DNA of 64,000 nt from assembly GCA_900539945.1 (NCBI GenBank), contig UQDV01000001.1, forward strand, positions 96,543 to 160,542, written 5' to 3'. The notes under the pieces were generated by a model, which was given only the letters and a program-made list of their open reading frames with translations, had not been told where the DNA came from and did not search any database. The stretch comes from an uncultured Faecalibacterium sp. GTDB taxonomy: Bacteria > Bacillota > Clostridia > Oscillospirales > Ruminococcaceae. This document shows, piece after piece, positions 1 through 8,165 of the stretch. A program made the translations under genes and the position numbers. Every line of letters begins with the position of its first letter. The stretch's first letter is position 1.

Positions 1-1181
1 CCAGTGTGGGCATTCTGCAGGCACTGAGCGCCACCGGCGTGATCACCTACGGCAGTGCCATCCCAATCATCATGGGCCAGAACATCGGCACCTGTGTCAC
101 GGCGCTGATCTCCTCGGTGGGTGCCACCAAGAATGCCCGCCGGGCCGCCATGGTGCACCTGTACTTCAACATCATCGGCGTGACCATCTTCCTGTTTGGT
201 TTCTACGGTCTGAACACCGTGTTCCACTTTGCCTTTGTGGATTCCACCATTGAAGCCTGGGGCATCGCCGTGGTGCACTCCGCCTTCAACATCCTGGCCA
301 CCCTCATCCTGCTGCCTTTTGCCAACGGGCTGGAAAAGCTGGCCATCCTCACCATCCCGGACTCCCCGGAAAAAGAGAGCTTTGCCCTGCTGGATGAGCG
401 TCTGCTGAACACCCCGGCTGTGGCCGTGGAGCGCGCCCGCAGCGCCACCGCCGACATGGCAGAGCTGGCCCGCGTGGGCGTGGTGCAGGCCATGAGCCTG
501 ACCCACCAGTGGAACGACGAGCTGGCCCAGAAGGTGCGTGACGAGGAAAGCACCGTGGACCGTTATGAGGACGCTCTGGGCACCTACCTTGTCAAGCTGT
601 CCGGCCGCGAGCTGAGCCACGCCGACAGCCAGAGCGTGAATACCCTGCTGCACACCATCAGCGATTTCGAGCGCATCAGTGACCACTCGGTCAATCTGCT
701 GGAATCCGCGGAGGAAATGCACCAGAAGAACATTGAATTTTCCAAGGACGCACAAGAGGAGCTGCAGGTGCTGGAAGATGCCGTGCAGGATATCCTGAGC
801 CGCACTACCGACGCCTTCCGCAAGGGAGACCTGCACCTGGCCAGCAAGGTAGAGCCGCTGGAAGCTGTGGTCAACGAGCTGGTGCGTGCCATCAAGGCAC
901 ACCACATCGCCCGCCTGCAGACCGGCAGCTGCTCCATTGAGTACGGCTTTGTGCTGGACGATCTGCTGACCAACTACGAGCGTGTGTGCGACCACTGCAG
1001 CAATGTAGCTGTTGCCCAGATCGAGGTAGCACAGGACAGTTTTGACACCCACGCTTACCTCAACGATCTGCGTCACGGCAAAGATACCAAGGAGAGCGAA
1101 GAATTTCATCGTCGACTGGACAAATACCGGGAGCGGTATCTCTTCCCGGACAATCAATCTGCGGAGGAATTTGACAAATGA
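1..1181 (+). CDS. Na/Pi cotransporter family protein with C-terminal PhoU domain (5' end outside window)
   Basis: Partial gene; the frame is open from the first bases and about 392 residues are visible. The first ~115 residues are membrane-spanning and carry the QNIGT motif of the NptA/PhoU-type Na/phosphate cotransporters, with further hydrophobic helices around residues 45-110. From about residue 140 the protein becomes soluble and helical, with two PhoU-like repeats containing the sequence SDFERISDHS and the matching NYERVCDHCSN. Known family role: sodium-driven phosphate uptake with a fused PhoU regulatory domain. Its stop overlaps the start of the response regulator by 4 nt, so the transporter and the two-component system are translationally coupled, suggesting phosphate-linked signalling (inference). 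Confidence 0.88.
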   Translation, partial: SVGILQALSATGVITYGSAIPIIMGQNIGTCVTALISSVGATKNARRAAMVHLYFNIIGVTIFLFGFYGLNTVFHFAFVDSTIEAWGIAVVHSAFNILATLILLPFANGLEKLAILTIPDSPEKESFALLDERLLNTPAVAVERARSATADMAELARVGVVQAMSLTHQWNDELAQKVRDEESTVDRYEDALGTYLVKLSGRELSHADSQSVNTLLHTISDFERISDHSVNLLESAEEMHQKNIEFSKDAQEELQVLEDAVQDILSRTTDAFRKGDLHLASKVEPLEAVVNELVRAIKAHHIARLQTGSCSIEYGFVLDDLLTNYERVCDHCSNVAVAQIEVAQDSFDTHAYLNDLRHGKDTKESEEFHRRLDKYRERYLFPDNQSAEEFDK

Positions 1182-1867
1182 TCTATATCGTAGAAGATGA
1201 TGACGCCATCCGTGAGCTGGAGCAGTATGCCCTGCAGTCCAACGGTTATGAAGTGGCCAGCTTTGCCAGTTCCGAACCGTTCTGGCAGGCCATGCGCACC
1301 GAAGCCCCGGAGCTTGTGATCCTGGACGTGATGCTGCCCGGCGAGGATGGGTTCTCCATCCTGAAAAAGCTGCGCAACACCCCTTCCCTGCACCGGCTGC
1401 CCATCATCATGGTCACGGCCAAATCCAGCGAGCTGGACACCGTGCGCGGGCTGGACTGCGGTGCCGACGACTACATTTCCAAGCCGTTCGGCATCATGGA
1501 GTTTCTCAGCCGGGTGCGTGCTTCTCTGCGCCGGGCGGCTCCGGAGGAACGGCCCAATGTGCTCAGCTTCCATGAGATCCTGCTGGACAATGCACGTCAC
1601 AGCGTGACGGTGAACAACCAGCCTGTCGAACTGACCTACAAAGAATACAGCCTGCTGCGCCTTCTGCTGGAGAACACCAACCTTGTGGTGACCCGCGAGA
1701 CGATTTTGCAGGTGGTGTGGGGCACCGACATTTCGGTGGAAAGCCGCACCGTGGACATGCACATTCGCACCCTGCGCAAAAAGCTGGGCGATGCCGGACG
1801 CTACATTTGCACCATCCGCAAGGTGGGCTACAAGCTGGCCGATGACGAGGAGGCTGGAGACGAATGA
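1178..1867 (+). CDS. OmpR/PhoB-type response regulator
   Basis: 229 residues. The N-terminal receiver domain has the acidic cluster EDDD at residues 6-9, the phosphoacceptor D50 (in LVILDVMLPGEDG), T80 and K102 (SKPF). The C-terminal half is an OmpR-type winged helix with VELTYKEYSLLRLLLEN and the recognition region VDMHIRTLRKKLGD. It lies between the phosphate-transporter gene and a histidine kinase, with 4-nt overlaps on both sides, so the three are one transcription unit. By context it is probably PhoB-like, but the exact signal cannot be read from sequence alone. Confidence 0.93.
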   Translation: MIYIVEDDDAIRELEQYALQSNGYEVASFASSEPFWQAMRTEAPELVILDVMLPGEDGFSILKKLRNTPSLHRLPIIMVTAKSSELDTVRGLDCGADDYISKPFGIMEFLSRVRASLRRAAPEERPNVLSFHEILLDNARHSVTVNNQPVELTYKEYSLLRLLLENTNLVVTRETILQVVWGTDISVESRTVDMHIRTLRKKLGDAGRYICTIRKVGYKLADDEEAGDE

Positions 1868-3213
1868 AGCCGCACAGCATGGAAGAAAAAATCAGCTACC
1901 GGCTGTTCCTCATGGGCTTTCTGGGGCTGCTGTTCACCGCAGCACTGTGCATCTTTGTCTTTCACCGGGCTTTTATCGCCCAGGCCTGGGATGACCTGGA
2001 AAAAGAGAGCGATCTCATCCGTGCCGGGTATGACCTGACCAGCGAGCCGCAGCAGCTTTCTTTCTTTGTGACCGGCGACCTGCGCATTACGCTGATCTCC
2101 CCGGACGGCGACGTGATCTTTGAGTCTGCCACCGATCAGCCCATGGAGAACCATCTTACCCGTCCGGAGATCGTGCAGGCGCTGCAGGGCAGCATCGGCA
2201 AGGACATCCGTGATTCCCAGACCATGGGATATGAGACCTATTATTATGCCGTGCAGCTGCCCGGCGGCAACATCCTGCGCGTGGCGCAGGACGCCGAAAC
2301 GGTGTGGTCGGTCTACGACGGAGCCCTGCCGGCCATCGTGCTGAGCTGCGTTGCCCTGATGTTGGCTGCCGCGATCCTATCCACCCTGCTCACCCGCGCC
2401 CTTGTGCAGCCGGTGCTGAACATGACCGAGGATCTGGACCACATTCAGGATAAGGTCCCGTACAAGGAACTGATCCCCTTTGCTGAGAGCATCCATGCCG
2501 ACCGCATCCTGCGGGAAAACAACGAGAAGATGCGGCAGGATTTCACCGCCAATGTGAGCCACGAGCTTAAGACACCGCTGACCAGCATTTCCGGGTATGC
2601 GGAACTGATCGAGACCGGCATCGCCAAGCCGGAGGATGTGCCCGGTTTTGCCCAGAAGATCCATGGCGAAGCCAGCCGGATGATCCAGCTGGTGAACGAT
2701 ATCCTGCAGCTGTCCAGCCTGGACAACGCCTCCGAGACCTCCTCCATGCCGGAAATGGAGGTCGTGGACCTGCTGGACGTGGTCAAGGAGTGTGTGGAGC
2801 GTCAGAAGCTGAACGCCCGCCACGCCTACATCACCCTGACCTATCTGGGCGAGAGCGCACCGGTGCGGGGCAACCGCAATCTGTTGGATGAATTGTGCCA
2901 GAACCTGTGTGACAACGCCATCCGCTACAACCGCCCCGGCGGCAAGGTGCAGATCGTGACAGCCTGCACCCGGGACGGCCATTGCAGCCTGACCGTGACC
3001 GACAACGGCATCGGCATCCCGCGCGAGTCGCAGAGCAGTGTGTTCGAGCGCTTCTACCGGGTGGACAAGAGCCGCAGCAAGGCCACCGGCGGCACCGGTC
3101 TGGGGCTGGCCATCGTCAAGCACATTGCCCTCATCCACGGGGCCCGCATCAAGCTGGAAAGTCAGGTGGACGTCGGCACGACCATCACGGTCACCTTCCC
3201 CACGGCATCCTGA
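1864..3213 (+). CDS. PhoR-like sensor histidine kinase
   Basis: 449 residues. There are two membrane segments, about residues 13-36 and 157-182, enclosing a ~120-residue extracytoplasmic sensor region. The dimerisation/phosphoacceptor box reads VSHELKTPLTS with the histidine at about residue 233. The ATPase domain has the N box (LCDNAIRYNRPGG), the DNGIGIP G1 box and GTGLGLAIVKH. A HAMP domain is short or degenerate between TM2 and the H box. The gene overlaps the response regulator by 4 nt (ATGA), so they form a cognate pair. PhoR-like by architecture and by its phosphate-transporter neighbour; the ligand is not established. A hairpin terminator lies just beyond the stop. Confidence 0.93.
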   Translation: MKPHSMEEKISYRLFLMGFLGLLFTAALCIFVFHRAFIAQAWDDLEKESDLIRAGYDLTSEPQQLSFFVTGDLRITLISPDGDVIFESATDQPMENHLTRPEIVQALQGSIGKDIRDSQTMGYETYYYAVQLPGGNILRVAQDAETVWSVYDGALPAIVLSCVALMLAAAILSTLLTRALVQPVLNMTEDLDHIQDKVPYKELIPFAESIHADRILRENNEKMRQDFTANVSHELKTPLTSISGYAELIETGIAKPEDVPGFAQKIHGEASRMIQLVNDILQLSSLDNASETSSMPEMEVVDLLDVVKECVERQKLNARHAYITLTYLGESAPVRGNRNLLDELCQNLCDNAIRYNRPGGKVQIVTACTRDGHCSLTVTDNGIGIPRESQSSVFERFYRVDKSRSKATGGTGLGLAIVKHIALIHGARIKLESQVDVGTTITVTFPTAS

Positions 3214-3217
3214 TTTT

Positions 3218-4201
3218 TCAAGCACCCAGAAATACAACGTCTGCCTGCAGCTGCGGGCAGGCGTTTTTTGTTGGGTCAAACCCGTCGGGAGAGCCTGTGC
3301 GCAGCAGACTGTGCTCCTGCAGATGCAGCAGGTCTGTTCCCTGCTGCCAGCAGGAACGTACCACCCCAAGGCAAAGCTCTTCCAACTGTTGACACTGTGC
3401 CGCATCCGGCTGCGGCGTGCCGTAGGCCGTCTGGCAGTCCAGACGCAGGGTGGCCGTCTGCTTTCGGAGAGCAACTGAGACGGTGCACCGCCGGATGGTT
3501 ACACGCTTTCCTTGCAGCCAGAAGGTTCGTTTGCCCGGTGTGCCCGTCAGCAGAAGAAACGCCTCTGTCTCGTTTTCTGTCAGGCGCTGCACCGCACCGC
3601 TCCCGGTGCGGAAGGCCCCGCTGCCAGAAACCATCACTTTCTCTTCCTGTGCTTCGGGCAAGCAAAGCACAGGAAGCAGCATGCTTTCCTCGTGTGCATA
3701 CAGCCGGGGCATTGCCGCCGAGCCCGCTTTGAGTTTGTCCAGCAGTTTGTCGGGCAGAGTCTCCGTTTTTCCGCACGACTGCAAGAGTATTTCCAGATCA
3801 AATTCCGTGCAGGAAAGCCGGGCCGCTGTGCGCCCGCAGCCGCGTTCCAGCACAAGTGCTTCGTATGCAGAGAGCACGCCGTCGTCCGTCTGCACCGGGA
3901 AGAGCAAATAGTCACACAGGCGGTAATCGGCCGTCTGCGGCAGGGCTGCTTCGGCGGCGGCAAGAGCTGTTTCCAATGTCTGCCCTCGGCCATCGGCGAT
4001 GCGCAGTGCGGCTGAGGCATCGGCTGCGTCGGCTGCCGCTTCCGGTGACTGATACAAAAGCCCCACCGACCAGGTCTGTTCCTTCTGTTCCAGATAAACC
4101 ACCCGTATCATACTTTTTTCGGTGGTCTCACAGCGCAGGAATAGCAGGCACCAGCCGATAAGCACCGCGTAAAACAAGAGCCGGGTTCCGCGCTGTTTCA
4201 T
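3218..4201 (-). CDS. GerC-like germinant-receptor subunit (Ger(x)C family, putative)
   Basis: 327 residues starting MKQRGTRLL; the start overlaps the stop of the upstream gene by 4 nt. An N-terminal hydrophobic stretch (about residues 9-22) ends in LFLRC, where a GerC lipoprotein would have its lipobox; arginine just before the cysteine is atypical, so lipidation is uncertain. The remainder is a divergent soluble domain without a motif I can name. The assignment rests mainly on position: third gene after GerA- and GerB-like genes, the order A-B-C of known germinant receptor operons. Length is a little below the usual ~370-400 residues. The 3' end overlaps the terminator of the convergent operon. 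Family identity moderate; function inferred. Confidence 0.6.
   Translation of the reverse strand: MKQRGTRLLFYAVLIGWCLLFLRCETTEKSMIRVVYLEQKEQTWSVGLLYQSPEAAADAADASAALRIADGRGQTLETALAAAEAALPQTADYRLCDYLLFPVQTDDGVLSAYEALVLERGCGRTAARLSCTEFDLEILLQSCGKTETLPDKLLDKLKAGSAAMPRLYAHEESMLLPVLCLPEAQEEKVMVSGSGAFRTGSGAVQRLTENETEAFLLLTGTPGKRTFWLQGKRVTIRRCTVSVALRKQTATLRLDCQTAYGTPQPDAAQCQQLEELCLGVVRSCWQQGTDLLHLQEHSLLRTGSPDGFDPTKNACPQLQADVVFLGA
3241..3268 (+). terminator. Intrinsic terminator of the transporter/two-component operon, inside the gerC-like 3' end
   Basis: Stem GCCTGC (3243-3248) pairs with GCAGGC (3257-3262), followed by TTTTTT. It begins about 30 nt after the kinase stop. It lies wholly inside the convergent gerC-like reading frame, so the terminator doubles as coding sequence for the last residues of that protein. 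Confidence 0.75.
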
Positions 4202-5001
4202 GGCTGCGCCTCCTTCCGGGCTGGCAGTGCATCCACTCGCCCCAGCTGCCGGATGGCCGTGCACAGCACCCCGATGCGAAAAATCGCGCAGGTCAGCCAG
4301 ACCAGCAGCAGCGCCGCGTCCAGCCGGGAAAATGTCCCGGTGCTCCATGCACGCAGCAATTCCCGCGCCGGGTATGTCCGACCGAACACCAGTGCCATGC
4401 CAAGCATTGCCGCCGTTTGTACAAGGGCTGTGAGAATGGGCAGGCAGACACCACGCCGCTCCTCCCGGCCGCAGAGCAGCGGTACCGCAAAGTATTCCGC
4501 ATAGACCGGAACGGTGAATGCCGTGCTCTGCGGCGCAGCCTGCGCAAACAGCCCGGCCCAGTGCATCTGCCGGGCCAGCCCCAGCAGACACACCGCGCTT
4601 CCCACCGCCACAAACCACCACAACACCTGCGCCGGGGCACCCCATGCGCGGGCAGGCATCTGCCAGCCCGCCCAGAGCAGCAGCGGCAAAAACCCCAGCA
4701 ATGCCAGCGAAGAAAACTCTTCCCGGCAGACTTGCAGAGCCTTCCAGAACGTTCCGGCCAGTTCCACCGCCAGCCAGACCTGCAGGCAAAATGCAGCTGC
4801 CCAGGCGGCAGGCTTTGGCGGGCCGGACTGCCAAAACCGAGTGGCCAAAGCAGAAAGTATCATCAGCAGTACTGCAGCCAGCACCTCCTGCCAGAGGAGT
4901 GCCCGGGGCGAACTGCATACCGGCAGACGCTCTGCCGCCGCCGCGGCAAAGATGCTGAGGGTCACTGCCGGCAATGAAAATTTGTCCTGCGTTTTATTCA
5001 T
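4198..5001 (-). CDS. GerB-like integral membrane protein of the ger operon (short)
   Basis: 267 residues, almost entirely hydrophobic, with about seven predicted membrane helices. Start ATG overlaps the GerA-like stop, and its own stop overlaps the GerC-like start, both by 4 nt. In germinant receptor operons this slot encodes the GerB subunit, an amino-acid-permease-fold protein of ~360 residues with ten helices that binds germinant. This protein is about 100 residues shorter and very rich in Ala, Leu and Trp, so it is either a strongly reduced GerB or an unrelated membrane protein in the same place. I do not see a recognisable permease signature. Call based on context and topology. Confidence 0.55.
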   Translation of the reverse strand: MNKTQDKFSLPAVTLSIFAAAAAERLPVCSSPRALLWQEVLAAVLLMILSALATRFWQSGPPKPAAWAAAFCLQVWLAVELAGTFWKALQVCREEFSSLALLGFLPLLLWAGWQMPARAWGAPAQVLWWFVAVGSAVCLLGLARQMHWAGLFAQAAPQSTAFTVPVYAEYFAVPLLCGREERRGVCLPILTALVQTAAMLGMALVFGRTYPARELLRAWSTGTFSRLDAALLLVWLTCAIFRIGVLCTAIRQLGRVDALPARKEAQP

Positions 5002-6455
5002 GCGCGGGGCCTCCGTTTCTGCCAGATGTTGAACCCCTTGCGGGACAGGTGCCGATAGTTGCGCCGGATGACGCCGTCCTCGGCCAGCGGGCTTTGCGGG
5101 AACGGATGCTGTGCAAGATACGGTACCCCCAGCATCCCGGTGCCGGACAGGCTGAGCAGCAGCACAAAAAAAGCCCCGGCCAGTCCCACCGGCCCGGCAA
5201 GCCCCGCAGCCACCACTACGCCGATGCGCAGCAGGGTGGCCGGTTCGTACAAAGCGGGCGTGACGAACACCGCAATGGACGTAATGCTGGCCACAAAGAT
5301 GACCGGGGTGCTCATCAGGCCGGTGGCAATGGCGGCATCGCCCAGAATGAGGGCGGCCACCAGACTGACCGAATGCCCCAGCGACTGCGGCATCCGCAGC
5401 CCGGCCTCCCGGATGACCTCCAGAAGCAGGATGACCAGCAGCATTTCTGCAAACAGGGGCAGCGGCGTAGCCTTTTCGGCGGCTTCGATCTTATACAGCA
5501 ATTGGGGCGGGATCAGCTCCGGCAGATAGACCGCCAGACAAACGAACGCCCCCGGCAGAAAGACCGTGAGGTAAAAGGAAGCATAGTTCAGCACCCGCAA
5601 GAAGGAGGCGAACACAGCAGTGGACGCGTAGTCGTCCAAGCATTCAAAGTTTTCGCAGAAAAGTGCCGGCAGCACCATGGCCGACGGGCTGCCGTTGACC
5701 AGCACTACAATGCGGCCCTCGCACAGTTTGGCCGAAGCCGCCGCCGGGCGCTGGGTGTAGCTGACCGGAGTGAACAGCCGTGCCCGGCTGGGCAGGAGCC
5801 ACGGTACAAAATAGCTGCTGTCCAGCAGCAGCTCCGGCTTTGCAGCGGCAAGGGTCTGCCGTACCTGGCGCACCATGGCGGGGTCTGCCCTGCTCCTGCA
5901 GTAGCAAATAGCGTACTCTGTCCCTGCGGCGGTGTCGGCCTGCGCCACCTCCAACACCAGATCATCGGTACGGACCAGACGACGCAGCAGGCTCAGGTTC
6001 ACCCGCAGCAGGTCGGCAAAGCCCTCCCGCGAGCCGCGCAGGTTGCCTTCTCCTTCCGGCTCGTCCACCGAGCGGTACTTGAGGGCCTGCACCGAAAAGG
6101 CAATGCCTTTCGCGCAGCCATCCAGCAGCAGCACAGCCATGCCTGCCGTTAACCGCTTGACAAGATCCGGCAGATCCTCCACCGGGGTGCTCTCGGCCGG
6201 GGAAGCGGAACCATGCAGGATGCGCTCATACACTTCCTGCCCGGTGCATGGGCAGGGCTGCTGCAGCGCCTGCCGACTGGCCGCGTCCAACAGCAGCTCC
6301 CACAGTGAATCCAGACTGGCCATGCCGTCAAACAGCACAATGCAGCCCCGGCAATGATAAATCATGATTTCCTTGGCATAATAATCCGCAGAGGCACCGA
6401 ACCGGGCGTCCAGCTCTGCCAGATTTTCGGCCAGATGCAACGACAACTGCTGCAC
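4998..6455 (-). CDS. GerA-family spore germination protein
   Basis: 485 residues from a GTG at 6455, chosen because AAAGGAG lies 8 nt upstream; the frame stays open further upstream but without a sensible start. The N-terminal ~240 residues form the soluble GerA domain, and the C-terminal half has about five membrane helices with the conserved GerA stretches VLVNGSPSAMVLPALF and FLPGAFVCLAVYLPELIP. Known role: A subunit of the inner-spore-membrane germinant receptor, with B and C encoded next to it, as here. Length matches the family (~480). The gene is intact, with no frameshift. It is divergent from a DUF421 gene across an 81-bp region holding a sporulation-type promoter candidate. Confidence 0.9.
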   Translation of the reverse strand: MQQLSLHLAENLAELDARFGASADYYAKEIMIYHCRGCIVLFDGMASLDSLWELLLDAASRQALQQPCPCTGQEVYERILHGSASPAESTPVEDLPDLVKRLTAGMAVLLLDGCAKGIAFSVQALKYRSVDEPEGEGNLRGSREGFADLLRVNLSLLRRLVRTDDLVLEVAQADTAAGTEYAICYCRSRADPAMVRQVRQTLAAAKPELLLDSSYFVPWLLPSRARLFTPVSYTQRPAAASAKLCEGRIVVLVNGSPSAMVLPALFCENFECLDDYASTAVFASFLRVLNYASFYLTVFLPGAFVCLAVYLPELIPPQLLYKIEAAEKATPLPLFAEMLLVILLLEVIREAGLRMPQSLGHSVSLVAALILGDAAIATGLMSTPVIFVASITSIAVFVTPALYEPATLLRIGVVVAAGLAGPVGLAGAFFVLLLSLSGTGMLGVPYLAQHPFPQSPLAEDGVIRRNYRHLSRKGFNIWQKRRPRA

Positions 6456-6478
6456 ACAACATCCACTCCTTTGCACAG

Positions 6479-6508
6479 CAGTATGCCCGCCCGGAGCCGG
6501 TTCCATAC
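6479..6508 (-). promoter_or_regulatory. Candidate forespore (sigma-G-like) promoter of the ger operon, nearly symmetric toward the DUF421 gene
   Basis: On the minus strand, GTATG (6508-6504), an 18-nt spacer and CATACTG (6485-6479) fit the known sigma-G pattern gnATr-N18-CATnnTA except for the last base. The site is an imperfect inverted repeat: read on the plus strand it gives GTATG (6481-6485)-N18-CATACCG, a weaker match pointing at the DUF421 gene, whose ATG lies about 30 bp downstream. Inference from consensus only. Confidence 0.45.
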
Positions 6509-6536
6509 CGGCGGGTGCCGACAGGAGGTTTCCACG

Positions 6537-7235
6537 ATGAAGTTGTTGATCTTCCGCACGATTTTGATCTACCTGTGCGTGCTGTTTGCCATGCGGCTGA
6601 TGGGCAAGCGTCAGCTGGGGGAACTGCAGCCCGAAGAACTGGTGTCCACCATCCTGATCTCCAATCTGGCGTCCATCTCCATTGAATCGGAGGATGTTCC
6701 GGTGACGGCCAGCCTGATCCCGCTGTTTCTCATTGCTGCGCTGGAGCTGCTGGGCTCCGCGCTGAGCTTCCGCAGCCAGAAATTCTTCAACCTGCTGTCC
6801 GGGCGGCCCAAAACCGTGATCCTGAACGGAGAGATCGACCAGACCGCTCTGCGCACCCTGCGCCTGACGGTGGCCGACCTGATGGAAGCGCTGCGCGGCA
6901 AGGACGTCTTTGATCCGCGGGATGTGTCCTACGCGGTCATTGAGACGAACGGGACTCTTTCGGTGGCATTGCGGCCGGAAAAGGAACCTGCGCGGCTGTC
7001 CGACCTGCAGCTGCGGGTGGAGCACTGCCACGCAACCATCCCCTTTGTGCTGGATGGGCAGGTGCTCGAGGACAACCTGCACTGGTGCGGCAAAGACCGT
7101 GCCTGGCTGGAACGCACGGCACAGGCCAATACCCTGCTGCCGCAGGAAATCCTGCTTCTTGTCGGCAATGAGACCGAGGACTATTTTCTTTTGAAAAAGG
7201 AACGCCGCGCTGCGGTGCATGAGGGCCGGAAATGA
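6537..7235 (+). CDS. DUF421 (YetF-family) membrane protein
   Basis: 232 residues; ATG at 6537 is preceded by CAGGAGG at good spacing. N-terminal ~85 residues hold three hydrophobic helices with the family motif MGKRQLGELQPEELVSTIL; the C-terminal soluble DUF421 domain includes GRPKTVILNGEID. Biochemical role is not established. Related DUF421 proteins in Bacillus occur with spoVA-type operons and influence spore membrane properties (established for some members). Here it is divergent from the ger operon and overlaps a DUF4363 gene by 4 nt, a pairing common in Clostridia, which supports a link with spore or germination membranes (inference). Confidence 0.88.
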   Translation: MKLLIFRTILIYLCVLFAMRLMGKRQLGELQPEELVSTILISNLASISIESEDVPVTASLIPLFLIAALELLGSALSFRSQKFFNLLSGRPKTVILNGEIDQTALRTLRLTVADLMEALRGKDVFDPRDVSYAVIETNGTLSVALRPEKEPARLSDLQLRVEHCHATIPFVLDGQVLEDNLHWCGKDRAWLERTAQANTLLPQEILLLVGNETEDYFLLKKERRAAVHEGRK

Positions 7236-7600
7236 AACGGATCTACGCCTGCTTTGCCATCGTGGCCGCTTTGCTGGCCACTGCCTTTTACAGCAGCTTT
7301 CAGGTACAGCGCTTTGCCGATGACATTTCCACCGACCTGGACTGTGCCATTGAGGCCATTCGCAACAGTGACCTACCCACCGCCCGGCAGGCACTGGCCC
7401 GCGGGGCCGACCGGTGTGACCGGATGCGGGAAAAGATGAACCACCTGCTGCGCACGGAGGATTTTACCGAGCTGGAAGCAGCCCTGCGCACCGCCGACGG
7501 GCACCTGGAGCAGAACGCCCCCGAAGAAGCCTTTGGGGAACTGCGCCGGGCACAGGTACGGGTGGAAACACTGCAATGGCTGGCCCGGCGGTTTGTGTAA
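7232..7600 (+). CDS. DUF4363 family protein
   Basis: 122 residues; starts inside the DUF421 stop (ATGA overlap), so it is translationally coupled. One N-terminal membrane anchor (about residues 5-20) is followed by a helical domain rich in Arg, Glu and Leu, ending LQWLARRFV. Small DUF4363 proteins with this layout usually sit next to DUF421 genes in Firmicutes; no function is known to me. Followed directly by a bidirectional terminator. Confidence 0.8.
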   Translation: MKRIYACFAIVAALLATAFYSSFQVQRFADDISTDLDCAIEAIRNSDLPTARQALARGADRCDRMREKMNHLLRTEDFTELEAALRTADGHLEQNAPEEAFGELRRAQVRVETLQWLARRFV

Positions 7601-7606
7601 ACACAA

Positions 7607-7649
7607 AAAGCACCGCTTCCCTGCTGCTGTACAGAGAAAGCGGTGCTTT
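7607..7649. terminator. Bidirectional terminator between DUF4363 and nrdR
   Basis: Twelve-bp perfect stem, AAAGCACCGCTT (7607-7618) with AAGCGGTGCTTT (7638-7649), flanked by A and T runs, between two convergent genes. Confidence 0.85.
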
Positions 7650-7661
7650 GCAAATTACAGG

Positions 7662-8129
7662 TTACTGTGCGTCCTTCCGGTCGCCCATGAGCTTTTTCAG
7701 CTCATTGAAAAAGCTCTCCACGTCGGCAAACTGCCGGTAGACCGAGGCAAAGCGGACATAGGCCACCTCGTCGATCTTTTTCAGTTCCTGCATGGTCAGC
7801 TCCCCGATGCGCACACTGGGGATCTCGCGGTCGTAGGAACTGAGCAGGGTCTGCTCGATGCTGGTGACCGCGCGCTCAATGGCCTCGTAGCTCACGGGGC
7901 GCTTGGCGCAGGCCCGCAGCATGGCATTGAGCAGCTTCTGCCGGTCAAACGGCTCTCGGGAGTTGTCCTTTTTGATGACCACGAGCGGGACTGTTTCCAC
8001 CACCTCGTAGGTCGTGAACCGCATATGGCAGCTCAGACATTCCCGGCGGCGGCGGATGCGCTCACTGTCTTCGGTAGGGCGCGAGTCGATCACCTTGGAT
8101 TCCTCAGCACCGCAATAGGGACATTTCAT
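7662..8129 (-). CDS. nrdR: Transcriptional repressor NrdR
   Basis: 155 residues, the usual family length. The N-terminal zinc ribbon has MKCPYCGAEE and CLSCHMRF (two CxxC pairs), followed by the ATP-cone domain (VVIKKDNSREPFDRQKLLNAMLRAC). Known role: a nucleotide-sensing repressor of ribonucleotide reductase genes, which it binds at NrdR boxes. Start ATG preceded by GGAGGAACAGAAC. It lies 36 nt after secDF on the same strand, so it is probably co-transcribed with it. No reductase gene is in the window. Confidence 0.97.
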   Translation of the reverse strand: MKCPYCGAEESKVIDSRPTEDSERIRRRRECLSCHMRFTTYEVVETVPLVVIKKDNSREPFDRQKLLNAMLRACAKRPVSYEAIERAVTSIEQTLLSSYDREIPSVRIGELTMQELKKIDEVAYVRFASVYRQFADVESFFNELKKLMGDRKDAQ

Positions 8130-8165
8130 GTTCTGTTCCTCCTGAACCTCTGCGGGAATTTTGCG

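Noticed and set aside
6354..6536. Upstream in-frame extension of the DUF421 gene
   Set aside because: The extra codons lack a ribosome-binding site and overlap the ger promoter region; ATG 6537 has a strong Shine-Dalgarno.
6456..7394. N-terminal extension of the GerA-like protein beyond the GTG
   Set aside because: It would overlap the divergent DUF421 gene; homologues are ~480 residues and a ribosome-binding site precedes the GTG.
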